From assembly GCA_025716855.1 (NCBI GenBank), contig JAIXMQ010000026.1, positions 1-64,000 of the forward strand: DNA of 64,000 nt, in the 5' to 3' direction. The translations under genes and the position numbers were made by a program. The notes under the pieces were generated by a model, which saw only the letters and a list, made by a program, of their open reading frames with translations, made no database searches and was not told the origin of the DNA. Origin of the DNA: Pilaira anomala (Eukaryota; Mucoromycota; Mucoromycetes; Mucorales; Mucoraceae). Positions 11,153 through 22,587 of this stretch are shown here, one piece after another (the first letter of the stretch is position 1; every line of letters starts with the position of its first letter).

Positions 11153-11887
11153 TTATAATACAAAAGTTGTGATTTTTTTCATTTTTACAGAGGTTGGTTT
11201 TTTCGTAGATCCTGAGTCCCGTCTATTATTTATGGTGATGGTGGAAGATAACGAATTTCGTCTATTGGTGGTGATGGCAGTGATAGAAGATAGACTACTG
11301 CCTAAACTTACAGAATTTCGCTGTAATGTTATAGCTGCTTCTCTTTGAATCATACTTGAAGTATCGATTACTTGTAATTGATCCAGCCATTTATCAAGTA
11401 CAGATACTGGTAGAATTTGTCTATCATAAATGTTTGAAGTGTCAGTAGTAGTATCAGGTTGTGCTGAATAAGACCAAATCTTTGTCGTCAATGCTAATTG
11501 TTCTTTAATTGCAGCTAACCATTTATCTTTGTCCTGTATTGTAACACATTTGAATTTTAAAGGATATATCTTGGGATCCTTTGGTTCTACCATAAATATA
11601 TGTGAATTTTTTCGGTTCGTGTAACCTCTGGCAGACTTCAAATTCGACCACACATGAACTTTTGGTAAGTGCTCAGGAAATAATGAAGAAATCACGCCCT
11701 TCTAACCAAAAGCTAATTAGTATACATTGTAGATATTTAGTAACTAGCCTTTTTTTTATATATATACCTCGGATTTATGTACATGAATTGACATGGTGGT
11801 CAATACTAGATATCTTCTTTTCCACACTGAGGGTCTAAATTTGAATTTATAGCGTTGATGGACCCAACCCCACATCAATATAGCCAT
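11153..11887 (-). CDS. PH-domain protein, 2 exons
   Basis: Exon 1 11768-11887, exon 2 11153-11701, intron 66 nt (GTATAT...TTAG); 222 aa. Exon 1 gives the first strands of a pleckstrin-homology domain (GWVHQRYKFKFRPSVWKRR, YLVLTT), and exon 2 supplies the rest, ending in the typical C-terminal helix with its Trp (DKDKWLAAIKEQL, about residue 85). The tail is Ser/Thr/Arg-rich and probably disordered. Family role: binding of phosphoinositides or proteins at membranes. Its stop lies 67 bp from that of the FAS1 gene, so the two genes are convergent. The PH fold is confident from the Trp and strand pattern; the specific function is unknown. Confidence 0.75.
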
Positions 11888-11917
11888 TTTCTATTATACA
11901 AAAAAAAATATTTTTTT

Positions 11918-11952
<35 letters not shown>

Positions 11953-12720
11953 GGCCCACGTTTCTCTTCTCTCCTTATATATATATTATATATGATCAAA
12001 ATACTTGACGTATATAATCCCAATTTCATTGTTTTTCTTTAGTAAAGACAAAGAAATCAATACATCATTTGACTTCTAATATAAACTTGTGTAATGTTTT
12101 GATTTAACCATCATTTTTGGTACAACAACAACCCTTCTTTTTTTTTTTCAAAAGAACCCCCATTATGCTTAATTGTTCTTTATCACAATGTGTTTCATTA
12201 TTTATATAATACCATTTACTTATTTGTTTAGCAAAAAACGTTTTATTTTTTGTTGTTAAAAGAAATATACACCAATAACAATTGTATTCAGTATACTTAT
12301 TTTGTTATATTTTTTTTTTTGTTTTGGCGCCATTTTCTAACATGTCTAATATTGGTTAAAATCCGGGTTATCCTCATCTTATTTATTTATAGGATTGTTT
12401 CTCAATCGCATTTATATGCGTGTTTTTAAGATAAAGTTGTCGGCTTCAAAAAAAAAGGTAATTGAGTGTAACAGAATTGTCGGCTGCAAAATCAAATTCA
12501 GGGGCTATAAAAAAACGACGGTAGATTAATGCAAAAAAAAAAAAGATAATAAGAGCAAGAGATGTTGCTACATAAATTATTATATATAGTATCTTGGTTC
12601 TCGTAGCTAAAATCTCAGTTGATTTGTAGTTAAAATGAGTAGATATTTATTCACAATGGAGCTTGTTTATACCAATTTATAATTTGACGTTTAGAATGAA
12701 GGCAAAATCTCTAAGTATCA

Positions 12721-12753
<33 letters not shown>

Positions 12754-13388
12754 GTCAATTATTTAGGTACTAGTACTATCTATCATTAAATAGCCACCTT
12801 TTAAAAAATTTACTCATCCATAATATTAAGAAGCTTATTGGCATACTTAATAAAATGAGCAGTTGATATATCTGATTTTACATCAACTATACTTCGTCGA
12901 TCTCAACTAAACGATTCTTTTCATCGATGTTACATTTCTTTTTGGCAACAGTTGTCAGCTGCCTCTCAAAACAGCGAATGGGTGACTCTTTAATAATCGA
13001 GTAAGAAGTTATTGTTATTGTTTTTTTTTTACAGTTTTGACCACAACCTAAGATTCCAATTGGTGATATACAGATGACGAGTATTTACTTTTATTCTTTA
13101 TTTTATTTCCTTTTTAAACAATACAGTGGATAAAATAACCACTTCTTCCTCTGAGATAACCTTTAGGAAGGTTATTACAAGATTTGGTAGTATTTTAAGG
13201 TCACACACTCTACATATTTATTTTTTAAAAGGAAAGAAGATCGTGTAATACACGTATGTAATATGTATGGTTTTAATAAAAAGCTTATTTCTTAATAGTT
13301 AGTACATAAATAATTTTCCCTTAAAAAAAACCCTGTTACGAAGAGAAAAAAAGGAAATCATACACGTGTGTTTTTAACATTTTTTATT
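11888..13388. other. Intergenic, low-complexity rich
   Basis: Contains a (GA)n run at about 11931-11952, an A30-class run at 12722-12751, and two near-identical TTGTCGGCT-containing segments (about 12437 and 12478). No open frame of note and no structural RNA recognised. The right edge is the 3' region of the MFS gene. Confidence 0.5.
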
Positions 13389-15237
13389 TTAGCATGGTGG
13401 AAGTCTCTTTTCAACATTATCGATATTTGATCTTTTAAGACTACCTTTCATCCACAAGACAGGCACATTACCAAGAGTAATAATACCTACGACTACCCGC
13501 ATGGATAAATTCATATTGTTTGGAGGTGAAGCATCAGGTCCTGCTTTTAAGCTATCAATTATAACTGAAAAAATGACCATCGCTAATGTACAAAGGGACC
13601 AAATAATACAAGATCCAATTGATTCAGAAATAGGATAAGTAACTATAAATACACAATGAGTAAGTATGTCATTTAAATAGTTAATTATATAAATCCATTG
13701 TATTTTACTTTCACTTGCTAGCTCTAAATAAACTGGAAATAGCGCATATGAAAATAATCCGTTCAAGATACATGCAATCAATACTGTTCCAAACGAGTTT
13801 GGTATCACTAAAATGAGATAGAAAGAGAGGGATTAATAAAATTTAAACGAGTTTTGATCTTGCCATACATAAAATAAACTTACAATTGAATAAAAACATG
13901 ACATAGGTAAATATAATAAGCGGTGTAAAAGTTCTTATCAACATATAATGTTGAGGACTTTTTCCAACCCAATAACCAGTCATTACTATAATCACAAGTT
14001 ATCTAGTTAGAAAAAAAAAGGCACATGCTTGCTTACTCTCCTCCTTTACTATATTTTACCTCCTCCAATAAACCCACTGATAACAACAACAGATGCACAT
14101 AAACCAGCTTCTTGGTCTGTATACCCAAAAGGTGTAATTGCCTCTATAATTAAAACAGAGACAGAGAATACCATACCAATGGTTGATGCAGCAACAATAG
14201 CTACAGACCAAAACTGAAAGTTTCTCGAGATTTCTTTTACTCCTTGCCAAAACGGTGTTCGATTTAATGTAGATGTGACAGAAGGTGGAATTTTAGGTTT
14301 GGCTGGTAAAAAGAAAGTTGGGATCGTAAACACAGTTGATAGTCCTGAAACAAGAATAAGCTAAATAGTGTTGCATTTTGATATATTGAGTAAAATAAAT
14401 AAATATCTAAATCACTTTTTTTTTATCAATTTACCATTCTTGGTATGTCTTGTACAGTAGGAGTAACAATTGGGAGTATAAGGGGAGCCACTGCCATTCC
14501 AAACTGTATTGCTATATGTAGGTGCTAATTCCTAAATATTTTTTTTAAAAAAATATAAAAAGAATCTTTTTATCTGCTTACATAGAATTGTATTTGCAAA
14601 TCCACGGTCTTTTGGTATAAACCAAACAGATACAAGCTATATAATATACAGTTGACATAAAATTTTAATTTGCCTTAGCTACTATCATTAAAAATATGTG
14701 AATATATATATACCTTAGCAGCTAAACTAAATACCAAGATTAATTTTAAAGTTTTATATGTATAATTCTTTTTAAAACTTACTTGTAAACTAATGGACCA
14801 GACATACTAGCAACAAACTGTCCCAACATAAAGATAGGATACTTTAGATCGTCATGAGCTATGATTGCAAAACACCGTATCCAGCACCCTAAAGAATTAA
14901 AGACAGCACACACTACCACAGACGTCTTGATACCAAATCTTTCATAAAACCAAGCCGTTGGTAATGAAAAGATAGTGTTACAAATAGCAGAAGCATTCGA
15001 GAGCCAATTGAGCTCCGTTAATGAGATTTTCATCCACTCAGACATTACAGCAGGTACACTAGACGCAGTCATCCACATAACCGCACAAAAGCAGTTCACC
15101 ATGATACATGAAAATGCTAATAACCAGGCTTGAATACTCGTCTTGATATTTGGGTCTGTTTTAAAAGAATATACTTCGTCTGATAAAGTATCATTTAATT
15201 GATCATCTTCTTGTCTATCTTGTTCTTTATAACTCAT
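13389..15237 (-). CDS. MFS transporter, SLC49/FLVCR-like, 7 exons
   Basis: Exons (in order) 14783-15237, 14714-14726, 14582-14636, 14435-14511, 14060-14360, 13884-13985, 13389-13807; 473 aa with about 12 hydrophobic segments. The N-terminal half has the SLC49-type signature (LNWLSNASAICNTIFSLPTA, YERFGIKTS, then WFIPKDRGFANTI). A 13-nt second exon restores the YNLAAK segment just before that conserved WF.P..R stretch, and without it the frame fails. SLC49 members move haem, choline or related cargo, but substrate cannot be told from sequence. The central loop (about residues 245-275) carries a Pro/Lys-rich linker between two six-helix halves. All splice sites are GT-AG and phases close exactly. 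Confidence 0.85.
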
Positions 15238-15840
15238 TTTTTTTTCACAAAAAAAAAACTTTTAGGAAAAAAAAGAAAAAAAAAGGAGAATATGATCTAC
15301 ATCTTTAAAAGAGTTTTGTCATGCATGAAAAATAACTAAATGTTTAATGATGATCTTTTTAATCTCACTCTTTTAATGTGACACAAAGAGGAGTGAAGTC
15401 AGTTGGAAAAAAAATTGGGAACAATAATGAAAAAAAAAAAATGCAGGCTTTTGGCCTTTGGAGTTCCTGACTGAGCTGTATATGAGTTTATGTGGCGTCT
15501 TTTGATCTTTATACATTAACCAAAAGCTTCATAAAGCTAATATTGTGCTTATACTTTATCAACCATATCAGTTCAAATAAAAACTAATTGGTTTTCGCAA
15601 TGAATTAAAGACATATAATAAAAGAAAAAAAAAGGCTTAGCTGTAAAAAAAAATGGTGTAATCTTGGGGGCAATCTTGAAAGAAACTTATTGGATGGTAC
15701 ATAAAGACAAGACACTTTAACAAAAAAGAATTGTTTTATCTATGTGCATCACAACTCATGTCAAAGGAAATTAGGACCTTTTTTTATTACTTTTTTTATT
15801 ATTATTATAATTATTTAAAAAAAGTTACTAGTGCTTAAAG
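15238..15840. other. Upstream region of MFS gene
   Basis: Homopolymer-rich 5' region of the minus-strand MFS gene. No gene seen. No clear TATA element that I would rely on. Confidence 0.4.
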
Positions 15841-16288
15841 CCTTTACAATCTGGAAAGAAAAAGTTTCTAAATTCAAAGTTTCCCAAGACAAACCACGAG
15901 GAGGTCCACTAGCTGAAGTCTTAAGAATAAGAATACAACGGATAAGTACAATAACACAGCAATCAATGATAATATTTTTCTTAGAGATGACTACCTAGAT
16001 AAGAGCCATCAATACAGCACTCCCTTTGATATCCGTATGGTTTTACGTGCCATTACGCCCAGGATTAAACTGCACGAACTGCTCGTAAACAAGGACGGAA
16101 GAGAAGGAGACAGAATTCACCAAGATAGAGCATACTCACCAGAAAATAGATTTCACAAAACTTGATCATTACTTTTACAAACCCGTTGCATTGCTGAAAC
16201 TATCACTCAAAAGAACGGCCCGGGCTGCTAAAAGCTCGCTAATCAGAAGACTGACGTGTTATAATAATTCTCTATAAATAGAGAAAGT

Positions 16289-16327
<39 letters not shown>
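15841..16327 (+). mobile_element. Poly(A)-terminated coding-like relic
   Basis: A segment of more balanced composition than its surroundings reads as protein in two successive frames: first FTIWKEKVSKFKVSQDKPRG-like sequence (about 15840-15930), then a frame ending at a TGA at 16163-16165 (RDDYLDKSHQYSTPFDIRMV, then RIKLHELLVNKDGREGDRI). About 130 bp later comes a perfect 8-bp hairpin (TTCTCTAT/ATAGAGAA, 16268-16285) and a 34-A tract at 16294-16327. This is the layout of a retroposed or processed copy, or of the 3' end of a non-LTR element. I do not recognise the protein. No target-site duplication was identified. Confidence 0.4.
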
Positions 16328-16330
<3 letters not shown>

Positions 16331-17260
16331 TGCATGACCTAATTTGATGAACAGAAAAGTATTCATATGCTAGTATCTGGGCCATGGAAGATATTTTAAT
16401 TTTTGGGTGTTATTTTAAGTATATATTTCACTATAATTAACTTGATCTGTCAAATTCTTTTAGTATACGTTTTTCTAAGCGCTTCATTGTCACTTGTAGT
16501 TAGCCGTACTTCTATTCGGCTTAAAAACGATAATAGAAAAAAAGTATGCTTTGTCATGGAAAAGGGAATATTTTTATATATCCTTTTTTGACCATGAAAT
16601 GATCTTGTTTTCAGAATATAATAAGAGCTTTTGTACATTAATAAAGGTAAAAAGAACTTGTGATGAAATGAGCTGCAAGTAAAAATGATGACAACCTTAT
16701 TTCTAGATCTGAGTATTGTTTTTGGTTATTTAATAATACCATCATACTTAAACCAATTATGAATATTCACTGCATCTATAATAATTTAATACCAACACGT
16801 CCCGTGCATTATATGCGTATGTCAATTCCAAATTGATATTTCTATTGATAGTGTAGCCGTCAAACGCGAATATCTTGAATTGAATACAATTTTTTTTTTG
16901 TGAAAAAAGTGGTTAATCACGGGGAAAATAATTCTACAACATGTAACGAATTTATCCCATATTTCGGGTTCATATTCAGCTGAGTATTATCACCATTAAG
17001 TTCTGTATCACATGCTCTTATCAAAATGAAATGGCATTCAATTGTATATGCTCGTTATGTATAAATATTTACTAACAACATATAAGCCTGAATAGTATAG
17101 CTATTACAAACTGTCAGTAATTAATGAGAAAAGACTGAGGGCTGACTTATTAAATACAATCAAACTGAAAGAACTCTTTTAAGCTAAAATACTAGTTAGC
17201 CATCTTATATATCCTGAATATCCTGATGATTGTGCTCGAAAAAGATTATAGTTATTAACT
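16328..17260. other. Intergenic, nothing recognised
   Basis: AT-rich DNA with no convincing open frame; those at 16403-16591 and 16450-16638 overlap on opposite strands and show no domain. Confidence 0.4.
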
Positions 17261-17320
17261 TAAAAACCTCGTCTGATTAAAACAAAACAAAAAACTAATC
17301 TGATTAGTATAAATGTAGGA
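17261..17320 (+). repeat. Short repeat shared with 39.6 kb
   Basis: TCTGATTAAAACAAAA followed by an A-rich run and (C/T)TGATTAG(T/C)ATAA is nearly identical at 39619-39675. It lies just upstream of the Tc1 relic and may be part of its untranslated end or of an unrelated repeat. Confidence 0.4.
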
Positions 17321-17432
17321 CCCTAGTAAAAAAGAGGACCCGGACTCATTTTTCAACCCAAAAACTATTGAATTAAAATATCTTACTATCACCATATATG
17401 CATCAATTGGATGGATCAAATGATTCACAGCT

Positions 17433-18185
17433 TTGAGAGGAACTGTTCATTTGAAAGGAATGCTCCACTGTTACATGACTGACTTGTGGATTTTTCCCCT
17501 TAAGAAGGTGCAATTGGAGTCTGTAGAAAGAAACACACCAGAAAGAATCCAAGCGAGAAAGCGATCGATAGAGATGGCGAAAGAAATTGCTGTAAAGTGT
17601 ATGAGTAACAGCTTTTTATGGATGAGTTATAGTTTAATGCAAACCTGAGAAAAGCTCAGGGCCATAACATTTTCTCACAATATTTTCTCATAAGGGGTTC
17701 TGCCAATGTCAAAGTACTTCTGGTTAAAACCAGTTCAGTTTCCATCTCGGGTACCATTCCTGCTAAAACTTGATTAAAACCAGCTTCAGACAACCCCTAA
17801 CTACCACTTTCAAAGAAAAGAAAGCTAGCTAATGGAAGAAAGTAGCAAATAGAAGGCACGATAACTACTTACGATGTCAATTTTATTGAATATGCTCTTG
17901 CTAAGATGGACGTTATCAGATCATAGATAATGCACCCGTGCAAACAGTTAAAATAATTGAGCAGATGATCATAAGTATGGCTACAAATGAATTTACGCTC
18001 CATCTTACTCTCCAGAACTTAACCCAATAAAACAATTCTAGTCTGTTATTAAGAGTAGTGTGTAAAAAGAGAGTTTATATCCAAAAAAAAAAAAAAAAAA
18101 AAGATATTGTTCCTCTAACGATTGCAGATGCTAGTAGACAAGCTTCTCAGTCATCTTTTGAAGAATTTACACTATTTAAATAGAC
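17433..18185 (+). pseudogene. Decayed Tc1/mariner-type transposase
   Basis: Reading across stops and frameshifts recovers the order of a Tc1-family DDE transposase: an ERNTPERIQARKR segment, then FFMDEL.FNANLRKAQG (first catalytic Asp region, about 17608-17660), SISGTIPAKT, VNFIEYALAKMD, IIDNAPVQT (second Asp, about 17923-17950) and APSYSPELNPIKQF (third acidic residue, about 17998-18040), then SVIKSSVKRE. At least five in-frame stops and several frame changes show it is dead. Family knowledge supports the three acidic motifs and the SPELNPIE.F box. Terminal repeats were not found. Related fragments lie at about 36.2 and 50.1 kb. Confidence 0.75.
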
Positions 18186-18479
18186 GTTTTAATAGCTGCC
18201 TTGCAGGACATCTTATTTAATAAGCAATTATTATGCGAAGTCCTTTTTTCGAAAGTCATGATACCATTTTGGCAAGAGGTGTGTGCAAATAAAAAGCGCC
18301 AATGAAAGCTCTTCGCTAAAATTGAAAAAGTAGCCGTTTTGCCTTTCAAAAAAAATTATTTATTTTAAACTCACATGGACCAGCTTGGGTCATTTTTTTT
18401 TTTTTTTTTTAATGACCAGGCAAAAAAAAAATCGAATTTTAATTTTTTTGTTTTTTCCCTTTTTAAATAATTATAGAAA

Positions 18480-19057
18480 ATGGTAATCATAACAAACAAA
18501 TAAGAAAAAGTAAATATATGATTGACAAATTTGTTTAAAGGCAGATCAACTTACACCCGAAGAAATTGCTGAATACAAGGAAGCTTTCCAATTGTTTGAT
18601 ACAGATGGTGATGGCAGTATTACTGCTGTCGAATTAGGCACTGTCCTTCGTAAATTCGGTTTAAACCCTAGTGACGCTGAGCTTCAAGATATGGTAAATG
18701 ATGTCGATGCTGATGGTAACGGTAACATTGATTTCACCGAGTTTTTGGGGTTAGTGAAGAATATGAAAAATGGTAACGAAGGGGATGATCTTAAAGAAGC
18801 CTTTAAGTAAGTAATATGATCCTATTTTTTTTCTTTTTATTTTTTCAATTTTCTTATTTTATTTTCTACGAAAAAAAAAAAGGGTTTTTGATGTCGATGG
18901 CAACGGTTTAATCGATCGTGAAGAACTTCGTAAGGTAATGTCCTCTTTAAACGAATCTTTGACCGAAGAAGAATTAGACGCCATGATTAAGGAAGCCGAT
19001 ATTAACGGCGATGGCCAAATCAGTTTTGAAGAATTCAAAATTATGATGGGTGCTTAA
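18480..19057 (+). CDS. Calmodulin
   Basis: Exons 18480-18482 (ATG only), 18541-18806, 18883-19057; 147 aa. Starts [20 protein letters not shown] like canonical calmodulin and has four EF-hand loops at residues 21-32, 57-68, 93-104 and 129-140, each with acidic residues at loop positions 1, 3 or 5 and Glu at position 12. Loop 4 has Asn at position 3. Compared with the textbook protein, residue 115, normally a methylated Lys, is Ser, and the linker at 75-85 is Gly/Asn-rich ([14 protein letters not shown]). The role is calcium sensing and activation of kinases, phosphatases and IQ-motif proteins. The C-terminal half is more diverged than usual, so it may be a second, specialised calmodulin. The start exon is supported by the frame and by the universal MADQLT start. 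Confidence 0.9.
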
Positions 19058-20782
19058 AATAACAGTAACAAAAAAAAAAAGAAAGAAAAAAAACAGAAAC
19101 TTGTAAAAACATATAATAAAAATCAGATAATTATCATGATGGTGTACTTTCAGTTTCATCGAGTCATATTTTACTTGATTGTCACACGTAGAATAAAAAA
19201 AAAAAAAAGAGGCTGAGACAATTTTTGATAAAATGATGTAACTTGGTAACTCATTGATCTTTGCTTATTACCCTATGAAATTCTGTCTTCGAATGGTTAT
19301 GTAATTAAAAAGGGGGAAAAATAGGTATGGTATAAACCTTTATCCGATGCACAATCATTATTGACAGGTCTTATTGTTCAGTTGCAACGCGAATAATTTT
19401 TTTTTGTCTTGGCAGTCAGTGTTTAAAACTTTCTATCGCGTACTGCATAACAATAGTAATCCGAGTAGAAAAAATTTATTAAAGCTTGTGATATAATAAA
19501 AACCTAAATTCATATGATTTTACTATTATTTGAATGTACCTTTTTAATTCTATGAATTTCTGTAATATGGCATATGTATAGCTATGACACTTTTCCTTTA
19601 ATTTACAAAAAATGGTTAATTTCAAAAAAACAAGGGTATATTTAAAACTATTGCTTCGAGAAAAAAAGAGTCGGCCTCTTTGGAAAAGAGACTAAAAAGC
19701 CCTAGTGTGTATTGAAAATAACTCCTCCATTTTTTAGTGCGATTCAGAAAAATATTAGTGCCAAGTATTTCGATTAGTACCAAAAAAAAAAAAAAGAGTA
19801 ATAAATTTGACAGCTCATGAATATACCTAGTACCGTTGTAATTATACTCTGCTGTAACAGCTTCTACAAGATATTACACAATAACTACTGTTCTATTTCG
19901 TTCTTGATATAATGTTCAATTGAGTTGCTAGTTAACTCATTGTTTGCTAGTAAAATATATTTTAAAGAAATTAGCAGTTAATACTATTATTCTGTAGGTC
20001 TTTTTTTTTTGTTATATTGTATCTTTTAAATACTTAGAAGTGTTCTCCTATCGTTTCACCGTCAATCTAATTCCCCATTTATGCAACTCTTATTTGACAT
20101 TTTTTCCTTCGTTCTTGGAAGTGACAGTTATGTATTTGTTATAAAATCGAAAACATAACCAGGTTATCGTCAGTTTTTGGCTATTTGACTAAACCTTCTC
20201 GGTCTCCCCTTGTTTTATTTACAAGTGATCTGTGCAATAAACCTGGACAATTTAAGTTGCATAAACAAATACCAATGTTGAACTGGGAAAGCCTTACAAA
20301 GTTCTTCTCTAGAAGAAGGCGTTAGCTATCCTAATATGCAATTTTATCAATTTGCATAATTGAGTACTTAGTTGTCGTTAGCTAAATCGTTTCATTCTTA
20401 TCTCAACACAATAAGTGAGCTTCCTTATAGTAATTCCTGGGAAACGTTTTCGTTATTTAACAATATTTTCTCTTACAAAAATTAGAAGAAGAGGTAGTTG
20501 CTTCAAAAAGCCTCTGAAGAGAATAATTAAGACTTAAGAATGATCCATAAAAAATTAAATGGCCTAATACCAGAAAAAGTTCAAATATAGTGTATTGCAC
20601 TTAAGGGATTGTTATGTTACGGAAATATGCGGTTTCCTGCAAAGCACAGAAAGTTTACTAGAATTTTACACTTATCAACACTAGAAAAAATTAAAGCAAT
20701 AAAAAAAAAAGAAGATAAGAAAATTATGTACATGTTATAAATAAAAAAATTGAATGTTTTATCGTTTATTTTATTTTTTAAT
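19058..20782. other. Intergenic, nothing recognised
   Basis: About 1.7 kb of AT-rich sequence between calmodulin and eS1, without coding signals, tRNA-like folds or clear repeats that I could support. Confidence 0.4.
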
Positions 20783-22042
20783 TTAAACGGAAGCTTGGAT
20801 AGCGGGTTCAACGAAATCCTTGGAAGCCTTAGCACCAGTATCATCACCAGCGGCGTTAGCACCACCGTGAAGAGCCAAGAGAGCAGAGACATCGAACTTG
20901 GGAGCCTTGAGAATCTTGACCTTACGAGTGTAAGTGTTTTGGAGAGGATAGATACCTTGACAAGCCTTTTCGATGCGGACAGCGATAGCATCTTGAGCAG
21001 AGGCAGAGGCAGAAGAGGTAACCTTGGCAACGAGTTCCTTAAGGTCACAAGCAACAGCTTCTTCAGTCATGATCTCGAACATCTTCTTACGGATTTGACG
21101 GATTTGAGCAGCTTGAGCATAAGTGGTCTTCTTGATTTGGTTACGACGACGAGAAGTGAAAGAGACGGCGAAAAGACGAACAAGATAACCATCGGTAGTC
21201 TTGACATCAACGAAAGCCTCAATCAAAGATTGCCACTTCTTGACCATGGAACGGAGCTTGTCGGTGGTCATATCCATACGGTAGAAGTTGGTGAGACAGT
21301 TCTTACCTTGGATTTCGTCAACCTTCAATTGGATCTTACGGAAAGAACGAGATTCATCCTTGGACAAGTCACCGAGAGACATCTCAACGACACGACCGAG
21401 GAGAGAGTCGTTGGCGTTACGGAGACCTTGAGTACGGTTGACGAGGGTCTTACCGACTTGACGGACATCGAACATGGAGGGAGCCTTGATATCATACCAA
21501 TCTTTACGGGTGAAGGGGTCAACGCTATTAAATAAAATGATTTAGAAAAAAAAAAAACTTTAAAAAAAATTACTGCATAAAAAAAAAGCATGTTTAAAGA
21601 GATTGAGACAAAGATCGAGGTACAATTTTTTCATGTTGAGAATGTTGTTGCCATGGTGATCTTTCTAATGTGTATGCAAAAAGGGGATCATATGGTGTTA
21701 TTGATATATGTGTGGTGGCTATACATGTTTTGCGAAACTATATACGTTGTGTTGTATTTGTATGGTTTGGATCGTTTTGGGGGTTCTATTTCCATATTTA
21801 TCAATCGCTCTCCTGTCTGCCTATCTGCTTTTCTGTATGTCTGGTGTCTCTGTCTCGATAGAAAACATGTCTCTTTTTTTTTTGCAGTGATAGAGAAAAA
21901 AAAAAGAACATCACTTACACCTTCTTCTTCAAACCCTTCTTTCCTTTACTAAGGCGCTTGTTCTTTCCAACAGCTATATGATACAATACATGAATATGGA
22001 TGATGGATGGATAATTTTTGGTCACTATAGCCTCTTACCCAT
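20783..22042 (-). CDS. RPS1: 40S ribosomal protein eS1 (S3a family)
   Basis: Exons 22039-22042 (ATGG), 21919-21973, 20783-21524; 266 aa. The protein follows eS1 throughout: VGKNKR near the N-terminus, [67 protein letters not shown] and KACQGIYPL. eS1 is a structural protein of the small ribosomal subunit platform near the mRNA exit. The start codon is split from the rest: only ATGG lies in exon 1. Intron 2 is 394 nt, much longer than the usual 55-90 nt here, and has T- and GT-rich stretches. Divergent from eS30 with 275 bp between the two start codons. Codon use is strongly biased (C- or G-ending), as expected for high expression. Confidence 0.95.
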
Positions 22043-22317
22043 ATTGTCGATTTAAAAGAGGGATCAATAGTTCTGTGGGCTGTCAGAGCTATTTCGAGGC
22101 AAAAACTTCGCGGTTTCAATAGACCTTCCATATCACACGCGATGGGTAGTCACTTTCCGACCTCTCTCCGACTCGAACACATATGAGAGGTAATATGGGG
22201 AAAGTCCTCTAAACAAGTGGTAGCCCGCGCTATTTTGAGCTACAGCGGGATACTAGGTAGTGGGGTATTGAAGGCCATGTAAGAAATCCTTCTCTTTGTA
22301 GAAAATCATCATTTAAT
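22043..22317. promoter_or_regulatory. Divergent promoter shared by eS1 and eS30
   Basis: The only DNA between the start codons of two ribosomal protein genes, so it must hold both promoters and 5' leaders. It is more GC-rich than other spacers. It contains an interrupted inverted repeat: CCCGC (22224-22228) with GCGGG (22245-22249), and inside it GCT (22229-22231) with AGC (22238-22240). Two CCGAC repeats (TTCCGACCTC, CTCCGACTCG) lie at about 22157-22174. A coordinating role is inferred. Confidence 0.55.
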
Positions 22318-22587
22318 ATGGTAAAAAAAAAAAAAAAATATACATATAAAAGATTATATCCATCCATCCGTTTACTGACATAAAAAAAATAGGGTAAAGT
22401 TCATGGTTCTCTTGCTCGTGCCGGTAAGGTCAAGTCTCAATGTCCCAAGGTCGCTAAACAAGAAAAGAAGAAGCCTTTGACTGGTCGTGCTAAGAAGAGA
22501 CAACAATATAACCGTCGTTTCGTCAATGTCACCGCTCAAATCGGTGGTAAGCGTAGAATGAACCCTTCTCCTACTGCTGGACCTTAA
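22318..22587 (+). CDS. RPS30: 40S ribosomal protein eS30
   Basis: Exon 1 is ATG only (22318-22320), intron 22321-22392, exon 2 22393-22587; 65 aa. The product [43 protein letters not shown] is diagnostic of eS30 (FAU family), a small-subunit protein. No ubiquitin-like (FUBI) domain is fused in front, as in budding yeast and unlike animals. The intron begins directly after the start codon and contains CCATCCATCC (22360-22369), a motif also present in the first intron of eS1 and near the 5' end of uL4. Divergent with eS1. Confidence 0.95.

Noticed and set aside
20750..21535. 261-aa open frame antisense to eS1
   Set aside because: Shadow of the strongly codon-biased eS1 exon; no domain. The same holds for the long antisense frames over uL4 (46935-48152) and tricalbin (54520-55401).
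21525..21918. Intronic snoRNA in eS1
   Set aside because: Searched by eye for C/D (RTGATGA...CTGA) and H/ACA signatures on the minus strand; a partial TGATG near the donor has no matching D box.
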